Positions 14,895-23,988 of a stretch of DNA of 64,000 bases are shown piece after piece. The stretch spans positions 1-64,000 of the forward strand of contig CAWKHA010000002.1 of the NCBI GenBank assembly GCA_963849365.1. The letters are read 5' to 3'. The DNA is from CAVQCJ01 sp963849365. Lineage in GTDB: Bacteria > Actinomycetota > Actinomycetes > Prado026. Numbering within the stretch: position 1 is the stretch's first letter; every line of letters starts with the position of its first letter. A program made the position numbers and the translations under genes. Below the pieces are notes generated by a model that saw only the letters and a list, made by a program, of their open reading frames with translations, did not search any database and had not been told where the DNA came from.

Positions 14895-16573
14895 CGGTCG
14901 CCCTCGGTGTCGGCGGGCTCGCGCCGCGGCGGGAAGATGCCGCCGGGGGCGCCCTTGCCGTCCCAGTTGAGGAGGTTGACCCGGGACCTCGGCTGGTCGG
15001 TGTCGGCGATCCCGCCGCCGGTCTGCCGCTGCCGCAACGCGTGGAAGGTCTCCACCGACACCGGGGCGGGCCGTCCCGAAGCCTCGCCGAAAGGCCCGCT
15101 GTCGAGCATCCCCGGGCCGCCGTCGAAGTCCAGGCTGCAGGCGGTCTCCTCCAGCGCGTGACCCTGCTCCGCGTAGGCCGACGGGATGACGTACCGCTCG
15201 TCGTACTTGGCGATCGCGAGCAGCCGGTACATCGCCGTGACCTCGGCACCGGTCAGGCCCGCGGCCGCCGCGATCGACTCGTCGACGCCCTCGTCCAGCG
15301 TGACCCGGCGCATGTACGCGCGCATGGCCGCGAGCCGCTGCAGCACGGCGGTCACCGGGGCGGTGTCCCCGGCGGTGAACAGCCCGGCCAGGTACTCGAC
15401 CGGGATGCGCAGCGTCTGGATCGCCCCGAACAGGTTGTCGACGTCCTCGGCGTCGTGGCCGGTGTCGCGCAGCGCCTCGGCGACGGGTGACAACGGCGGC
15501 ACGTACCAGACCATCGGCAGGGTGCGGAACTCCGGGTGCAGCGGCAGCGCCAGCTTGTACGTCTTCGCGAGGGCGTACACCGGTGACGCCTGCGCGGCCT
15601 CGATCCAGTCGTCGCTGATGCCCTCCCGGCGCGCGGCGGCGACCACCTCGGGGTCGCGCGGGTCCAGCATCAGGTCGAGCTGCGCCTCGTACAGGTCCTG
15701 CGGGTCTTCGGTCGCGGCCGCGGCGCTGACGCGGTCCGCGTCGTACAGCACGAGCCCGATGTAGCGCAGCCGCCCGACGCAGGTCTCGCTGCACACCGTC
15801 GGCAGGCCGACCTCGACGCGCGGGTAGCAGAACGTGCACTTCTCCGCCTTGCCGGTGCGGTGGTTGAAGTACACCTTCTTGTACGGGCAGCCGGTCACGC
15901 ACATCCGCCAGCCCCGGCAGCGGTCCTGGTCGACCAGCACGATGCCGTCCTCGCTGCGCTTGTACATCGCCCCGGACGGGCAGGACGCGACGCAGGACGG
16001 GTTCAGGCAGTGCTCGCAGATGCGCGGCAGGAAGAACATGAACGCCTGCTCGTACTCGAACGTGACCTTGGCCGACGCGTCGCGGCGCAGCTGCTCGACG
16101 ATCGGGTCCAGGTGGCCGTGCTCGGGCGCCCCGCCGAGGTCGTCGTCCCAGTTGGCGCTCCACTCGATGGTGGTGTTCTGGCCGGTGAGCAGCGACTTGG
16201 GCCGGGCCACCGGGAAGTCGTCCCCGAGCGGCGCTGAGATCAGGTTCTCGTAGTCGTACGTCCAGGGCTCGTAGTAGTCCTTGATGTTCGGCAGCAGCGG
16301 GTTGGAGAAGATCGAGAGCAGCTTGCGGGCGCGGCCGCCGGCCTTGAGCGTCAGCCGGCCCCGGCTGTTCAGCCGCCAGCCGCCGCGCCAGCGCTCCTGG
16401 TCCTCGTAGCGGCGCGGGTAGCCCTGTCCCGGGCGGGTCTCGACGTTGTTGAACCAGACGTACTCGACTCCGGACCGGTTGGTCCACGCCTGCTTGCAGG
16501 TGACCGAGCAGGTGTGGCAGCCGATGCACTTGTCCAGGTTCATGACCATCGCCAGCTGCGCCATGACCTTCAT
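14891..16573 (-). CDS. narH: Respiratory nitrate reductase beta subunit
   Basis: 560 residues from the ATG at 16573 (MKVMAQLAMVMNLDKC), which overlaps the narG stop; GGAGGTGACC lies inside the narG end. Electron-transfer subunit with four Fe-S clusters, seen as four Cys groups: CIGCHTCSVTC (16-26), CEHCLNPSCVASCPSG, CRGWRMCVTGCPYKK and CTFCYPRVEVG...CSETC. The Trp in the third group (RGWRMC) replaces one Cys, as expected for the 3Fe-4S cluster. Cytoplasmic, bound to NarG and NarI. Confidence 0.96.
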   Translation of the reverse strand: MKVMAQLAMVMNLDKCIGCHTCSVTCKQAWTNRSGVEYVWFNNVETRPGQGYPRRYEDQERWRGGWRLNSRGRLTLKAGGRARKLLSIFSNPLLPNIKDYYEPWTYDYENLISAPLGDDFPVARPKSLLTGQNTTIEWSANWDDDLGGAPEHGHLDPIVEQLRRDASAKVTFEYEQAFMFFLPRICEHCLNPSCVASCPSGAMYKRSEDGIVLVDQDRCRGWRMCVTGCPYKKVYFNHRTGKAEKCTFCYPRVEVGLPTVCSETCVGRLRYIGLVLYDADRVSAAAATEDPQDLYEAQLDLMLDPRDPEVVAAARREGISDDWIEAAQASPVYALAKTYKLALPLHPEFRTLPMVWYVPPLSPVAEALRDTGHDAEDVDNLFGAIQTLRIPVEYLAGLFTAGDTAPVTAVLQRLAAMRAYMRRVTLDEGVDESIAAAAGLTGAEVTAMYRLLAIAKYDERYVIPSAYAEQGHALEETACSLDFDGGPGMLDSGPFGEASGRPAPVSVETFHALRQRQTGGGIADTDQPRSRVNLLNWDGKGAPGGIFPPRREPADTEGDR

Positions 16574-19500
16574 CAGTAGGTCACCTCCTGGCTGCGCCGG
16601 CGCACCACGGTGACCTCGTCCCGCTGGTTGCCGGTGGGGCCGAGGTAGTTGAAGGCGAAGGACAGCTGGGCGTAGCCGCCGACCAGGTGCGTCGGCTTCA
16701 CCAGGACACGCGTGAGGGAGTTGTGGATCCCGCCGCGCCGGCCGGAGGTCTCCGCGACCGGGACGTTCACCACGCGCTCCTGGGCGTGGTAGACGAAGAC
16801 GGTGCCCTCCGGGAGCCGGTGCGTGACGATCGCGCGCGCGACCAGCACGCCGTTGCGGTTCACGGCCTCCACCCACTCGTTGTCCTTGACCTCGATGGCC
16901 GCGGCGTCCTGCACGCTCATCCAGATCGTGGGCCCGCCGCGGGACAGCGACAGCATCAGCAGGTTGTCCTGGTACTCGGAGTGGATGGACCACTTCGAGT
17001 GCGGCGTGAGGTAGCGGACCGTGACCTGCTTGGACCCGTCGGGGCCGATCCGCGGCTCGCCGAACAGCTGGTGCATGTCCAGCGGCGGGCGGTAGATGGG
17101 CATCGTCTCGCCGAACTCGTGCATCCAGTCGTGGTCCAGGAAGAAGTGCATGCGCCCGGTGAGCGTGTGCCAGGGCTTGAGCCGCTCGACGTTGATGGTG
17201 AAGGGTGCGTACCGCCGACCGCCGGTCTCGCTGCCGGACCACTCCGGGCTGGTGATCACCGGGACCGGTCGGGCCTGGGTGTCGGCGAAGCTGATCCGCT
17301 TCTCCTCGCTGCCCTCGGCCAGGTCGACGAGGTGCCGGCCGGTGCGCTCCTCGAGGCGGCGGAAGCCCTCGACCGCGAGCCGTCCGTTGGTCGTCCCGGA
17401 CAGGGCCAGGATCGTCTCGGCCATCTTCGCGTCGCTGTCCAGGGCGGGCCGCCCGTCACCCGCGCCGCCGAGCATGACGCCGTTCGACGCGGCCAGCCTG
17501 GCGACCTCCTGGTCGGGCACCACCGTGACCGCCTTGGTGGTCAGCCCGAGCCGCTCGACCAGCGGGCCGAGCGAGGCGAGCTTGTCGGCCACGGCGCCGT
17601 AGTCCCGCTCCACCACGGTGAACGCCGGCATCGTGCGGCCCGGCACCATCGGAGCCGAACCGTCCCGCCAGTCGAGCACGCGGCCGCCGGGCTGGGCCGT
17701 CTCCCCCGGCGAGTCGTGCTGCAGCGGGGTGGCGACCAGGTCGCTGCGTACGCCCAGGTGCGTCCTGGCCAGCTCGCTGAAGCGCCGGGCGACGGCGTGG
17801 AACGCGTCGAAGTCCGACCGCGTCTGGAACGGCGGGTCGATCGCCGGCGTGAAGGCGTGCACGAACGGGTGCATGTCGGTCGAGGACAGGTCGTGCTTCT
17901 CGTACCACGTCGCCGCGGGCAGGACGACGTCGGACAGCAGCGTGGAGCTGGTCATGCGGAAGTCGAGGGAGACCAGCAGGTCGAGCTTGCCCTCGGGGGC
18001 CTCGTCGTGCCAGGTCACGTCCCGCGGGCGGCGGTCGAGCGGAGTCTCGTCGGCGCGCACGCTGGAGTGCGTCCCGAGCAGATGCTTGAGGAAGTACTCG
18101 TTGCCCTTGGAGGAGGACCCGAGCAGGTTCGCCCGCCAGAGCGTCAGCACGCGCGGCCAGTTCTCCGGCGCGTCCGGGTCCTCGGCGGCCCACCTGAGCG
18201 CGCCGGCGCGGAGCTGGTCGACGATGTACTCCCCCGGCTGCACGCCGGCAGCGGCCGCACCCTCGGCGAGGTCCAGGGGGCTGCGGTCGAACTGCGGGTA
18301 GGAGGGCATCCAGCCGAGCCGCGCCGACTGCGCGATCGTGTCGGCCGTGTGCATCCCGGCCAGGTGGCCCGCGGCGAGCGGGGACGTGAGCGCGTCGGCC
18401 CGGTAGCCGTCGTACCGCCACTGGTCGGTGTGCGTGTACCAGAACGCGGTCCCGATCATCTGCCGCGGCGGGCGCACCCAGTCCAGCGCCATGGCCATCG
18501 TGGCGTGACCTGTCAGCGGGCGGCACTTCTCCTGGCCGACGTAGTGCGCCCAGCCGCCGCCGTTGCGTCCCATCGAGCCGGTGAACAGCAGCAGCGACAG
18601 GATGGCCCGGTAGGTGGCGTCGCCGTGGAACCACTGGCAGACGCCGGCCCCCATGATGATCATGGTGCGGCCCTGCGAGACCTCCGCGTTGCGGGCCATC
18701 TCGCGAGCCACCCGGACGCACTGGTCGGCCGGCACCGAGGTCAGCGACTCCTGCCAGGCCGGCGTGTACGGCTCATCGACGTCGTCGTAGCCCGACGGCC
18801 AGGTCCCCGGCAGACCGGGACGGCCCACGCCGTACTGCGCGAGGACGAGGTCGAAGACCGTCGTCACCAGCCGGCCGCCGACCCTGCGCACGGGCACTCC
18901 GCGGTGCAGCACCTCGCCGTGCCCGTCGGGTGTGTCGAAGCGTGGCAGCAGCACCTCCACGGGCTGCTCGCCCAGCGGGTCGGACTGCAGCGTGAGCTGG
19001 GGGGCGACGCCGTCGAGGTCGAGGTTCCACCGACCCCGCCCGGACTCGGTGTGGCGGAAGCCGAGCGACCCGTTCGGGACCACGGTGCCGCCGGTGCGCC
19101 CGTCCACCAGCACCGTCTTCCACTGCGCGCCCTCGGTCTCGTCGCCGAGGTCGGCGGCGGTCAGGAACTTGCCGGGGACGTGGGACCCGTCCCGCTCGTC
19201 CAGCGTCACCAGGAAGGGCATGTCCGTGTACAGCCCGAGGTAGTCGGTGAAGAACGGCGTGCGCCGGTCGACCAGGTACTCCTTCAGGACGACGTGCCCC
19301 ATGGCCATGGCCAGGGCGCCGTCGGTGCCGGGCTGGGCCGGCATCCACTCGTCGGCGAACTTGGTGTTGTCCGCGTAGTCCGGCGAGATCGTCACGACCT
19401 TCTGGCCTTTGTAGCGCGCCTCCGCCATCCAGTGCGCGTCCGGCGTGCGCGTGACCGGGACGTTCGACCCCCACATCAGCAGGTACGTCGCGTTCCACCA

Positions 19501-20247
19501 GTCGCCGGACTCGGGCACGTCGGTCTGGTCGCCGAACACCTGCGGCGAGGCGACCGGAAGGTCGGCGTACCAGTCGTAGAACGAGGTCATCACGCCGCCG
19601 AGCAGCTCGATGAACCGGGCCCCGACCGCGTGCGACACCATCGACATCGCCGGGATCGGCGAGAACCCGACGACCCGGTCCGGCCCGTACGTGCGGATCG
19701 TGTGCACGTGGGCGGCCGCGATGATCTCGACGGCCTCCTCCCACTGCACCCGCACGTGGCCGCCCTTGCCGCGAGCCCGCTGGTAGCGGCGGCGGCGCTC
19801 CGGGTCCCCCACGACGTCGGCCCACGCCAGCACCGGGTCGCCGAGACGGGCCTTGGCCTCGCGGTACATCTCGACGAGCACGCCGCGCACGTACGGGAAG
19901 CGGACCCGGGTCGGCGAGTACGTGTACCAGGAGAACGCGGCGCCGCGCGGGCAGCCGCGCGGCTCGTACTCCGGGGAGTCCGGCCCGACGCTGGGGTAGT
20001 CGGTCTGCTGGCTCTCCCAGGTGATGATGCCGTCCTTGACGTAGACCTTCCACGAGCAGGAGCCGGTGCAGTTCACGCCGTGCGTCGAGCGGACCACCTT
20101 GTCGTGGCTCCACCGGTCCCGGTAGAACACGTCACCGTCACGGCCGCCGGTGTGCTCCACCGAACGCAGGTCCGGCGATGTCTGCGCGCTGCGGTCGAAG
20201 AAGCGACCGAGCCGGAGCAGAGCGTCGGCACCGGTCCCGGTGCTCAC
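16573..20247 (-). CDS. narG: Respiratory nitrate reductase alpha subunit
   Basis: 1224 residues from the GTG at 20247, which overlaps the narK stop (GTGA). Catalytic Mo-bisMGD subunit reducing nitrate to nitrite on the cytoplasmic face. The N-terminal FS0 [4Fe-4S] ligands are His56, Cys60, Cys64 and Cys99 (HGVNCTGSCSW...EPRGCPRG), the His-first pattern of membrane-bound NarG. The Mo ligand region SFYDWYADLPVASPQVFGDQ is intact. Full length for the family, so this should be an active anaerobic respiration enzyme. A 1223-codon open frame on the opposite strand is a codon-bias shadow. Confidence 0.97.
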   Translation of the reverse strand: MSTGTGADALLRLGRFFDRSAQTSPDLRSVEHTGGRDGDVFYRDRWSHDKVVRSTHGVNCTGSCSWKVYVKDGIITWESQQTDYPSVGPDSPEYEPRGCPRGAAFSWYTYSPTRVRFPYVRGVLVEMYREAKARLGDPVLAWADVVGDPERRRRYQRARGKGGHVRVQWEEAVEIIAAAHVHTIRTYGPDRVVGFSPIPAMSMVSHAVGARFIELLGGVMTSFYDWYADLPVASPQVFGDQTDVPESGDWWNATYLLMWGSNVPVTRTPDAHWMAEARYKGQKVVTISPDYADNTKFADEWMPAQPGTDGALAMAMGHVVLKEYLVDRRTPFFTDYLGLYTDMPFLVTLDERDGSHVPGKFLTAADLGDETEGAQWKTVLVDGRTGGTVVPNGSLGFRHTESGRGRWNLDLDGVAPQLTLQSDPLGEQPVEVLLPRFDTPDGHGEVLHRGVPVRRVGGRLVTTVFDLVLAQYGVGRPGLPGTWPSGYDDVDEPYTPAWQESLTSVPADQCVRVAREMARNAEVSQGRTMIIMGAGVCQWFHGDATYRAILSLLLFTGSMGRNGGGWAHYVGQEKCRPLTGHATMAMALDWVRPPRQMIGTAFWYTHTDQWRYDGYRADALTSPLAAGHLAGMHTADTIAQSARLGWMPSYPQFDRSPLDLAEGAAAAGVQPGEYIVDQLRAGALRWAAEDPDAPENWPRVLTLWRANLLGSSSKGNEYFLKHLLGTHSSVRADETPLDRRPRDVTWHDEAPEGKLDLLVSLDFRMTSSTLLSDVVLPAATWYEKHDLSSTDMHPFVHAFTPAIDPPFQTRSDFDAFHAVARRFSELARTHLGVRSDLVATPLQHDSPGETAQPGGRVLDWRDGSAPMVPGRTMPAFTVVERDYGAVADKLASLGPLVERLGLTTKAVTVVPDQEVARLAASNGVMLGGAGDGRPALDSDAKMAETILALSGTTNGRLAVEGFRRLEERTGRHLVDLAEGSEEKRISFADTQARPVPVITSPEWSGSETGGRRYAPFTINVERLKPWHTLTGRMHFFLDHDWMHEFGETMPIYRPPLDMHQLFGEPRIGPDGSKQVTVRYLTPHSKWSIHSEYQDNLLMLSLSRGGPTIWMSVQDAAAIEVKDNEWVEAVNRNGVLVARAIVTHRLPEGTVFVYHAQERVVNVPVAETSGRRGGIHNSLTRVLVKPTHLVGGYAQLSFAFNYLGPTGNQRDEVTVVRRRSQEVTY

Positions 20248-21464
20248 GCGTGCACCGCGGCCGGACGGCGCACCACGGTGGCCGTGAAGACGAGGGTGCC
20301 CAGGGCGACCAGCGCCAGCAGGGCGAGCCCGAGCCCGTACGAGCCGGAACGGCCGTAGACCGCCCCCATCAGCAGTGGCGGGACGAAGCCACCGAGCCCA
20401 CCCGCCGCCCCGACCACACCGGTGACCGCGCCCACGGTCCCGGCCGGACTGCGCTGGGCGACGAGCGCGAACGTCGCGCCCGCACCCGCGCCGAGCGCGC
20501 CCGCCATGGTCAGGAAGGCCGTGGTCCCGACCGGGATGAGTGAGGGGGTCGCGGCCTGCACGGTCGCCCCGGCCGCGACGACGGCGAAGACGCCGACGAG
20601 GACCGGGACCGGGCCGAAGCGGTCGGACAGCCAGCCGCCCACCGGCCGCATCACGACCGCGACCAGGACGAAGCCGGCCATGCGGTTGGCCGCGTCGGCC
20701 TGGGCGAGGCCGTAGCCGGTCTTGAGATAGGTGGGCAGGTACACCGAGAACGCGACGTAGCCGCCGAAGGCGAGCGCGTACAGGGCCGACGCCTGCCACG
20801 TGATCGGCATGCGCAGCGCCGCCGCCAGACGCGTCGTCACCCGCTCGGTCGGGAGCACGCGTCCGGGCGCGTCACGCAGCACCAGCATGGCGACGAGCCC
20901 GTACCCGGCCAGGACGACCGCAGTCAGCACGAACGGGCTGGCGAAGCCGTGGCCCGCGGCGAGCTTCACCGTGGTCAGCGCACTGATCGCCGTGCCGCCC
21001 ATGCCGGCGCCGAAGACACCGATCGCGGTGCCGCGCCGCTGCGGGGTGTACCACGCGTTGACGAACGGCACGCCGACCGCGAACGCGGTCCCGGCGATGC
21101 CGAGGAAGAAGCCGCCGACCAGCAGCCCGGCGAGCGAGTTGTGTCCCCACAGGCCCAGGTAGAGCACCGGCACGATCGCCGCGAACGAGACGGCCGGGAA
21201 CATCACCCGGCCGCCCAGGCGGTCGGTCAGCGCGCCGACCGGGATCCGCCCCAGCGCACCCACGATGACCGGGACCGCGACGATCAGGGCCTGCTGGAAC
21301 GAGGTCAGGTGCAGGTTGTCCTTGAGCTTCGGCCCGAGCGGGCTGAGCAGGGCCCAGGCCCAGAAGTTGAGCGCGAAACCGAGGGTCGCCAGGCCGAGCA
21401 TCAGGCCGGGCGAGGCGAGCGCGGTGCCGGACGGCGCCGCCCGGCCCTTCTGTTCAGTGCTCAC
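20244..21464 (-). CDS. narK: Nitrate/nitrite transporter (MFS)
   Basis: 406 residues from the GTG at 21464, overlapping the regulator stop by 4 nt. Twelve membrane segments of the major facilitator superfamily. The nitrate signature glycine-rich helices are present (GIAGTAFAVGVPFVNAWYTPQRRGTAIGVFGAGMGG and GAGAGATFALVAQRSPAGTVGAVTGVVGAAGGLGG in the second half), and the first-half loop reads GALGRIPVGALTDRLGGR. NarK proteins import nitrate and/or export nitrite. Cotranscription with narGHJI matches the DosR-controlled narK2/narX arrangement in mycobacteria. Confidence 0.95.
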   Translation of the reverse strand: MSTEQKGRAAPSGTALASPGLMLGLATLGFALNFWAWALLSPLGPKLKDNLHLTSFQQALIVAVPVIVGALGRIPVGALTDRLGGRVMFPAVSFAAIVPVLYLGLWGHNSLAGLLVGGFFLGIAGTAFAVGVPFVNAWYTPQRRGTAIGVFGAGMGGTAISALTTVKLAAGHGFASPFVLTAVVLAGYGLVAMLVLRDAPGRVLPTERVTTRLAAALRMPITWQASALYALAFGGYVAFSVYLPTYLKTGYGLAQADAANRMAGFVLVAVVMRPVGGWLSDRFGPVPVLVGVFAVVAAGATVQAATPSLIPVGTTAFLTMAGALGAGAGATFALVAQRSPAGTVGAVTGVVGAAGGLGGFVPPLLMGAVYGRSGSYGLGLALLALVALGTLVFTATVVRRPAAVHA

Positions 21465-22156
21465 GGGACTCGCTCCTCGGTGAGTGTGTTCGGGACGAGG
21501 CCCAGGTCGGGGCCGGGAACCGGTTCCAGGTACAACAGGCAGGGGCCGGAGCCGGTGAGCACGGGCCGGAGGTCGGCCGTCAGGCGGGCCCCGACCGCCT
21601 CGAGGATCCCGGTGACCAGGCCCTGGTGGACGCCGCAGACCACCTCCGGATGCTCGACCGCGAGCTCGCGGAACGGGCACCGGTGCAGCTCGATCGTCCG
21701 ACCACCCGCGGCGAGGGTGGGCCGGAACCCGGTGTCCTCGAAGAGCGTCATCAGGGCTCCGACCGCGTCGGTGGAGCCGACCTGTTCGGTCGCGCTCAGC
21801 GCCTGCCGGGCCCAGGTCCGGCCCGCGTCGGCGGGGAGCTGCGGGCGACCGGACTGCGCCAGCTCCCGCGCGAGCAGCCCGGCAAGGACCCGGTAGGCGG
21901 AGGCGGGGTCGACGCCCTCAGCGGGCGCAGCGGTGTAGAGGATGGCCGGCCGTCCGGGGCCGTCGTGGCCGGGGTCCTTGGCCGAGCGGGCCGCGCGGAG
22001 CACGATCAGCTGCTTGAGGTGGAACCGGACGGCGTTCGCGGACAGTCCGGTCGCGTCCTGCAGAGCGCCCACGCCCAGCGGAGCGGGCGCCCCGCGCAGG
22101 ACGGCTAGCACCCGGTCACGGCTGCCCTCGGGTACCGGGTCGGGTGCTGGGGCCAC
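21461..22156 (-). CDS. HTH regulator with C-terminal Cys cluster, first gene of the nar operon
   Basis: 231 residues from the GTG at 22156; a GTG at 22180 and longer forms are open. An ArsR/DeoR-like winged helix occupies residues 14-75 (GVGALQDATGLSANAVRFHLKQL). The effector part ends in HRCPFRELAVEHPEVVCGVHQGL and GSGPCLLYLEP. The Cys pattern resembles SufR-type Fe-S regulators, so an O2- or NO-sensitive cluster is plausible. I prefer 22156 because the AT-rich patch (22163-22170) and the DosR-type box at 22193 place the expected transcription start there, which would make the mRNA leaderless. It probably tunes nar expression to redox state. Confidence 0.75.
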   Translation of the reverse strand: MAPAPDPVPEGSRDRVLAVLRGAPAPLGVGALQDATGLSANAVRFHLKQLIVLRAARSAKDPGHDGPGRPAILYTAAPAEGVDPASAYRVLAGLLARELAQSGRPQLPADAGRTWARQALSATEQVGSTDAVGALMTLFEDTGFRPTLAAGGRTIELHRCPFRELAVEHPEVVCGVHQGLVTGILEAVGARLTADLRPVLTGSGPCLLYLEPVPGPDLGLVPNTLTEERVP

Positions 22157-22192
22157 CTCCGCAGTTTTTTGCCTATCCACTGGTGACAACCA

Positions 22193-22206
22193 GGGACTTA
22201 GGTCCC
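22193..22206 (-). promoter_or_regulatory. DosR-type box ahead of the nar operon
   Basis: GGGACTTAGGTCCC differs by one base from the perfect mycobacterial core GGGACTWWAGTCCC. On the minus side AAAACT (22168-22163) follows after 24 nt, pointing to transcription of regulator-narKGHJI. On the plus side the spacing does not fit an [TGC]AnnnT element, although TAGACT at 22258-22263 could serve the PAS gene separately. Confidence 0.8.
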
Positions 22207-22286
22207 GGTACCGACCCGGCAGATCCCCTGCTCGTCCTCGAGCGGCCGCCCCGGAGCTAGACTCGACAGTCTCCGGACGGAGAGCG

Positions 22287-22937
22287 ATGAGCATCGAAGC
22301 CGCTGGCCGCACGACCATGACACACGCCGATCAGCTGGAGCTGCTCGTCGACGCGGTCGAGGAGTACGCGATCTTCATGCTCGCCCCCGACGGCCGGGTC
22401 GTCACGTGGAACGCGGGGGCTCGCCGGATCAAGGGCTACACCGCCCACGAGATCGTGGGGAAGCACTTCCGGGTCTTCTACCCGCCGGAGGACATCGCCG
22501 CCGGCAAGCCCGAGAGCGAACTCGCCCAGGCGCTCAAGTCCGGTCAGTGCCAGGACGAGGGCTGGCGACTGCGCAAGGACGGCAGCCGGTTCTGGGCCAA
22601 CGTCGTGATCACCGCCGTCGTCGACCAGGACGGCCGCCCCGAAGGCTTCGCCAAGATCACCCGGGACGACACCGACCGCAGGCGGGCCGAGGAGCAGGTG
22701 CGCCGGCTCGAGCTGCTCACCGAGCGGGAGCGCATCGCCGGCCAGCTGCACGAGCAGATCGTGCACCGGATCTTCGGTGCGGGCCTGGCCCTGGAGAGCT
22801 CGCTCCAGTTCATCCACGACGCCAGCGCCGAGCGCCGGATCCAGGACGCGGTCGAGATGCTCGACGAAGCCGTCAAGGAGATCCGTGCGGTGGCGCTGGG
22901 ACTTCGCGAGACCGGCACCATCGGCCCGGCGACCTAG
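22287..22937 (+). CDS. PAS-DHp protein lacking a kinase ATPase domain
   Basis: 216 residues from the ATG at 22287 (CGGAG eight bases upstream). Residues 15-128 are a PAS domain with PAC tail (YAIFMLAPDGRVVTWNAGA, KGYTAHEIVGKHFRVFYPPED, LRKDGSRFWANVVIT). Residues 136-208 are a two-helix DHp of the HisKA_3 type (ERERIAGQLHEQIVHRIFGAGLAL, with His155 at the phosphorylation position, then VKEIRAVALGLRETG). The protein stops where the HATPase domain should begin. It could be a phosphotransfer partner, a dimerising anti-kinase, or a sensor acting with another kinase. Divergent from the nar operon. Confidence 0.8.
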   Translation: MSIEAAGRTTMTHADQLELLVDAVEEYAIFMLAPDGRVVTWNAGARRIKGYTAHEIVGKHFRVFYPPEDIAAGKPESELAQALKSGQCQDEGWRLRKDGSRFWANVVITAVVDQDGRPEGFAKITRDDTDRRRAEEQVRRLELLTERERIAGQLHEQIVHRIFGAGLALESSLQFIHDASAERRIQDAVEMLDEAVKEIRAVALGLRETGTIGPAT

Positions 22938-22960
22938 CAGGCCGGTCCCGACGCGCCCGG

Positions 22961-23809
22961 TCAGGCCACGCGCAGACCGGTGATAGCGAAGCGCTCGACC
23001 GCCCGGACATGGCCGCCGGTCGACACCGCGACCGTCAGCACGCTGCCCGACGGCGCGGCGAAGGGCACCTCGACCGACCACGGGGACCGCATGCCGCCGG
23101 CCGGCACGCCCCCGACCAGGCCGACCTGCCCGGACAACGTGCGAACCTGCACCCGCAGGCTCTCGTCGACACCGGTGATCCGGCCGCCGACGGTGACCGG
23201 CGAGGTCACCCGGGCGCCGTACGCGGGCGTGGTCAGGGTCAGCGTCGTGTCCCGGCTGCCGACGACCTCCCAGGGCGCGTCGGCCCCGGCGCCGATCCGG
23301 GCCAGGTGCAGCACCGCCGCGACCGACGGCCGGCCGTCCGGTGCCGCGGCGCCGACCGGCACCCAGGCCGCGCGAGCGGTCACCGTGGGCGTGCCGACCA
23401 CCCGGTCGATCTCCCGGTAGCCGAGGAAGTCGCGCGTGAAGCGGAGTGCGGTCTGGGCGGCGTCCAGGTGCCATGCCTGCGCGCCCGTGCTGCGGTACTG
23501 CTCCTGCCAGGCGCCGGCCTCCGCGACGGTACCGAACGGCCACAGCGGCACGGCCCCGAAGGCGGGCACCACGGCCGACCGGCTGGCGCTGGGGGTCGGG
23601 CCGGTGACGCTGGTCGTGGCGCTCGGGGTCGGCGTCGCCGAGGCTCCCGGCGTCGCCGGCTCGGGCTCGCGCAACAGGCTGACGCCGAGGGCGACCAGCA
23701 GGAGCAGGACCAGGACAGCGATCCCGACCGCGACCAGGAGACCGCGCCGGACCGGGTGGTCGGGACGGCCGGGCAGCTCGGACCCGGGCTTCAGCAGTGG
23801 CGTGGTCAT
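22961..23809 (-). CDS. Membrane-anchored Gmad2-domain protein
   Basis: 282 residues from the ATG at 23809. A short cytoplasmic head (MTTPLLKPGSELPGRPDHPVRR) is followed by one membrane span (LLVAVGIAVLVLLLLVALGVSLL) and a Ser/Thr/Pro linker. The extracytoplasmic part has an unassigned domain (residues 90-190) and a C-terminal immunoglobulin-like Gmad2 domain (LTLTTPAYGARVTSPVTVGG, VPFAAPSGSVLTVAVSTGG). Gmad2 is known from spore-germination-related and cell-surface proteins. Its role here is unknown. It converges on the PAS gene 23 bp away. Confidence 0.7.
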   Translation of the reverse strand: MTTPLLKPGSELPGRPDHPVRRGLLVAVGIAVLVLLLLVALGVSLLREPEPATPGASATPTPSATTSVTGPTPSASRSAVVPAFGAVPLWPFGTVAEAGAWQEQYRSTGAQAWHLDAAQTALRFTRDFLGYREIDRVVGTPTVTARAAWVPVGAAAPDGRPSVAAVLHLARIGAGADAPWEVVGSRDTTLTLTTPAYGARVTSPVTVGGRITGVDESLRVQVRTLSGQVGLVGGVPAGGMRSPWSVEVPFAAPSGSVLTVAVSTGGHVRAVERFAITGLRVA

Positions 23810-23988
23810 GGTTTCCACCTCGACCCGTTCAGGCGACGCCGCCGGTGCGCGCCGATGCGTTCCGCCTCCTCCCAGCGTCATCGGCCCCAGCGCGCGCCGG
23901 TAGGGCAGAACGTCACTTCCGCGCACGGCCCCGGACCGTCGAGCATGGTCTCGGGACAGGTTCGGGACCCAGGACGGGAGCGCGTGTC

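Noticed and set aside
16687..20358. A 1223-codon open frame antisense to narG
   Set aside because: It is a product of GC-rich codon use opposite a certain gene; the protein is Arg/Ala/Val-rich with no motif.
23940..23985. GGGACAGGTTCGGGACCC before the APH/AAA gene as a DosR box
   Set aside because: The two GGGAC halves are direct, not inverted, and the spacing is wrong, although the mycobacterial homologue is DosR-controlled.
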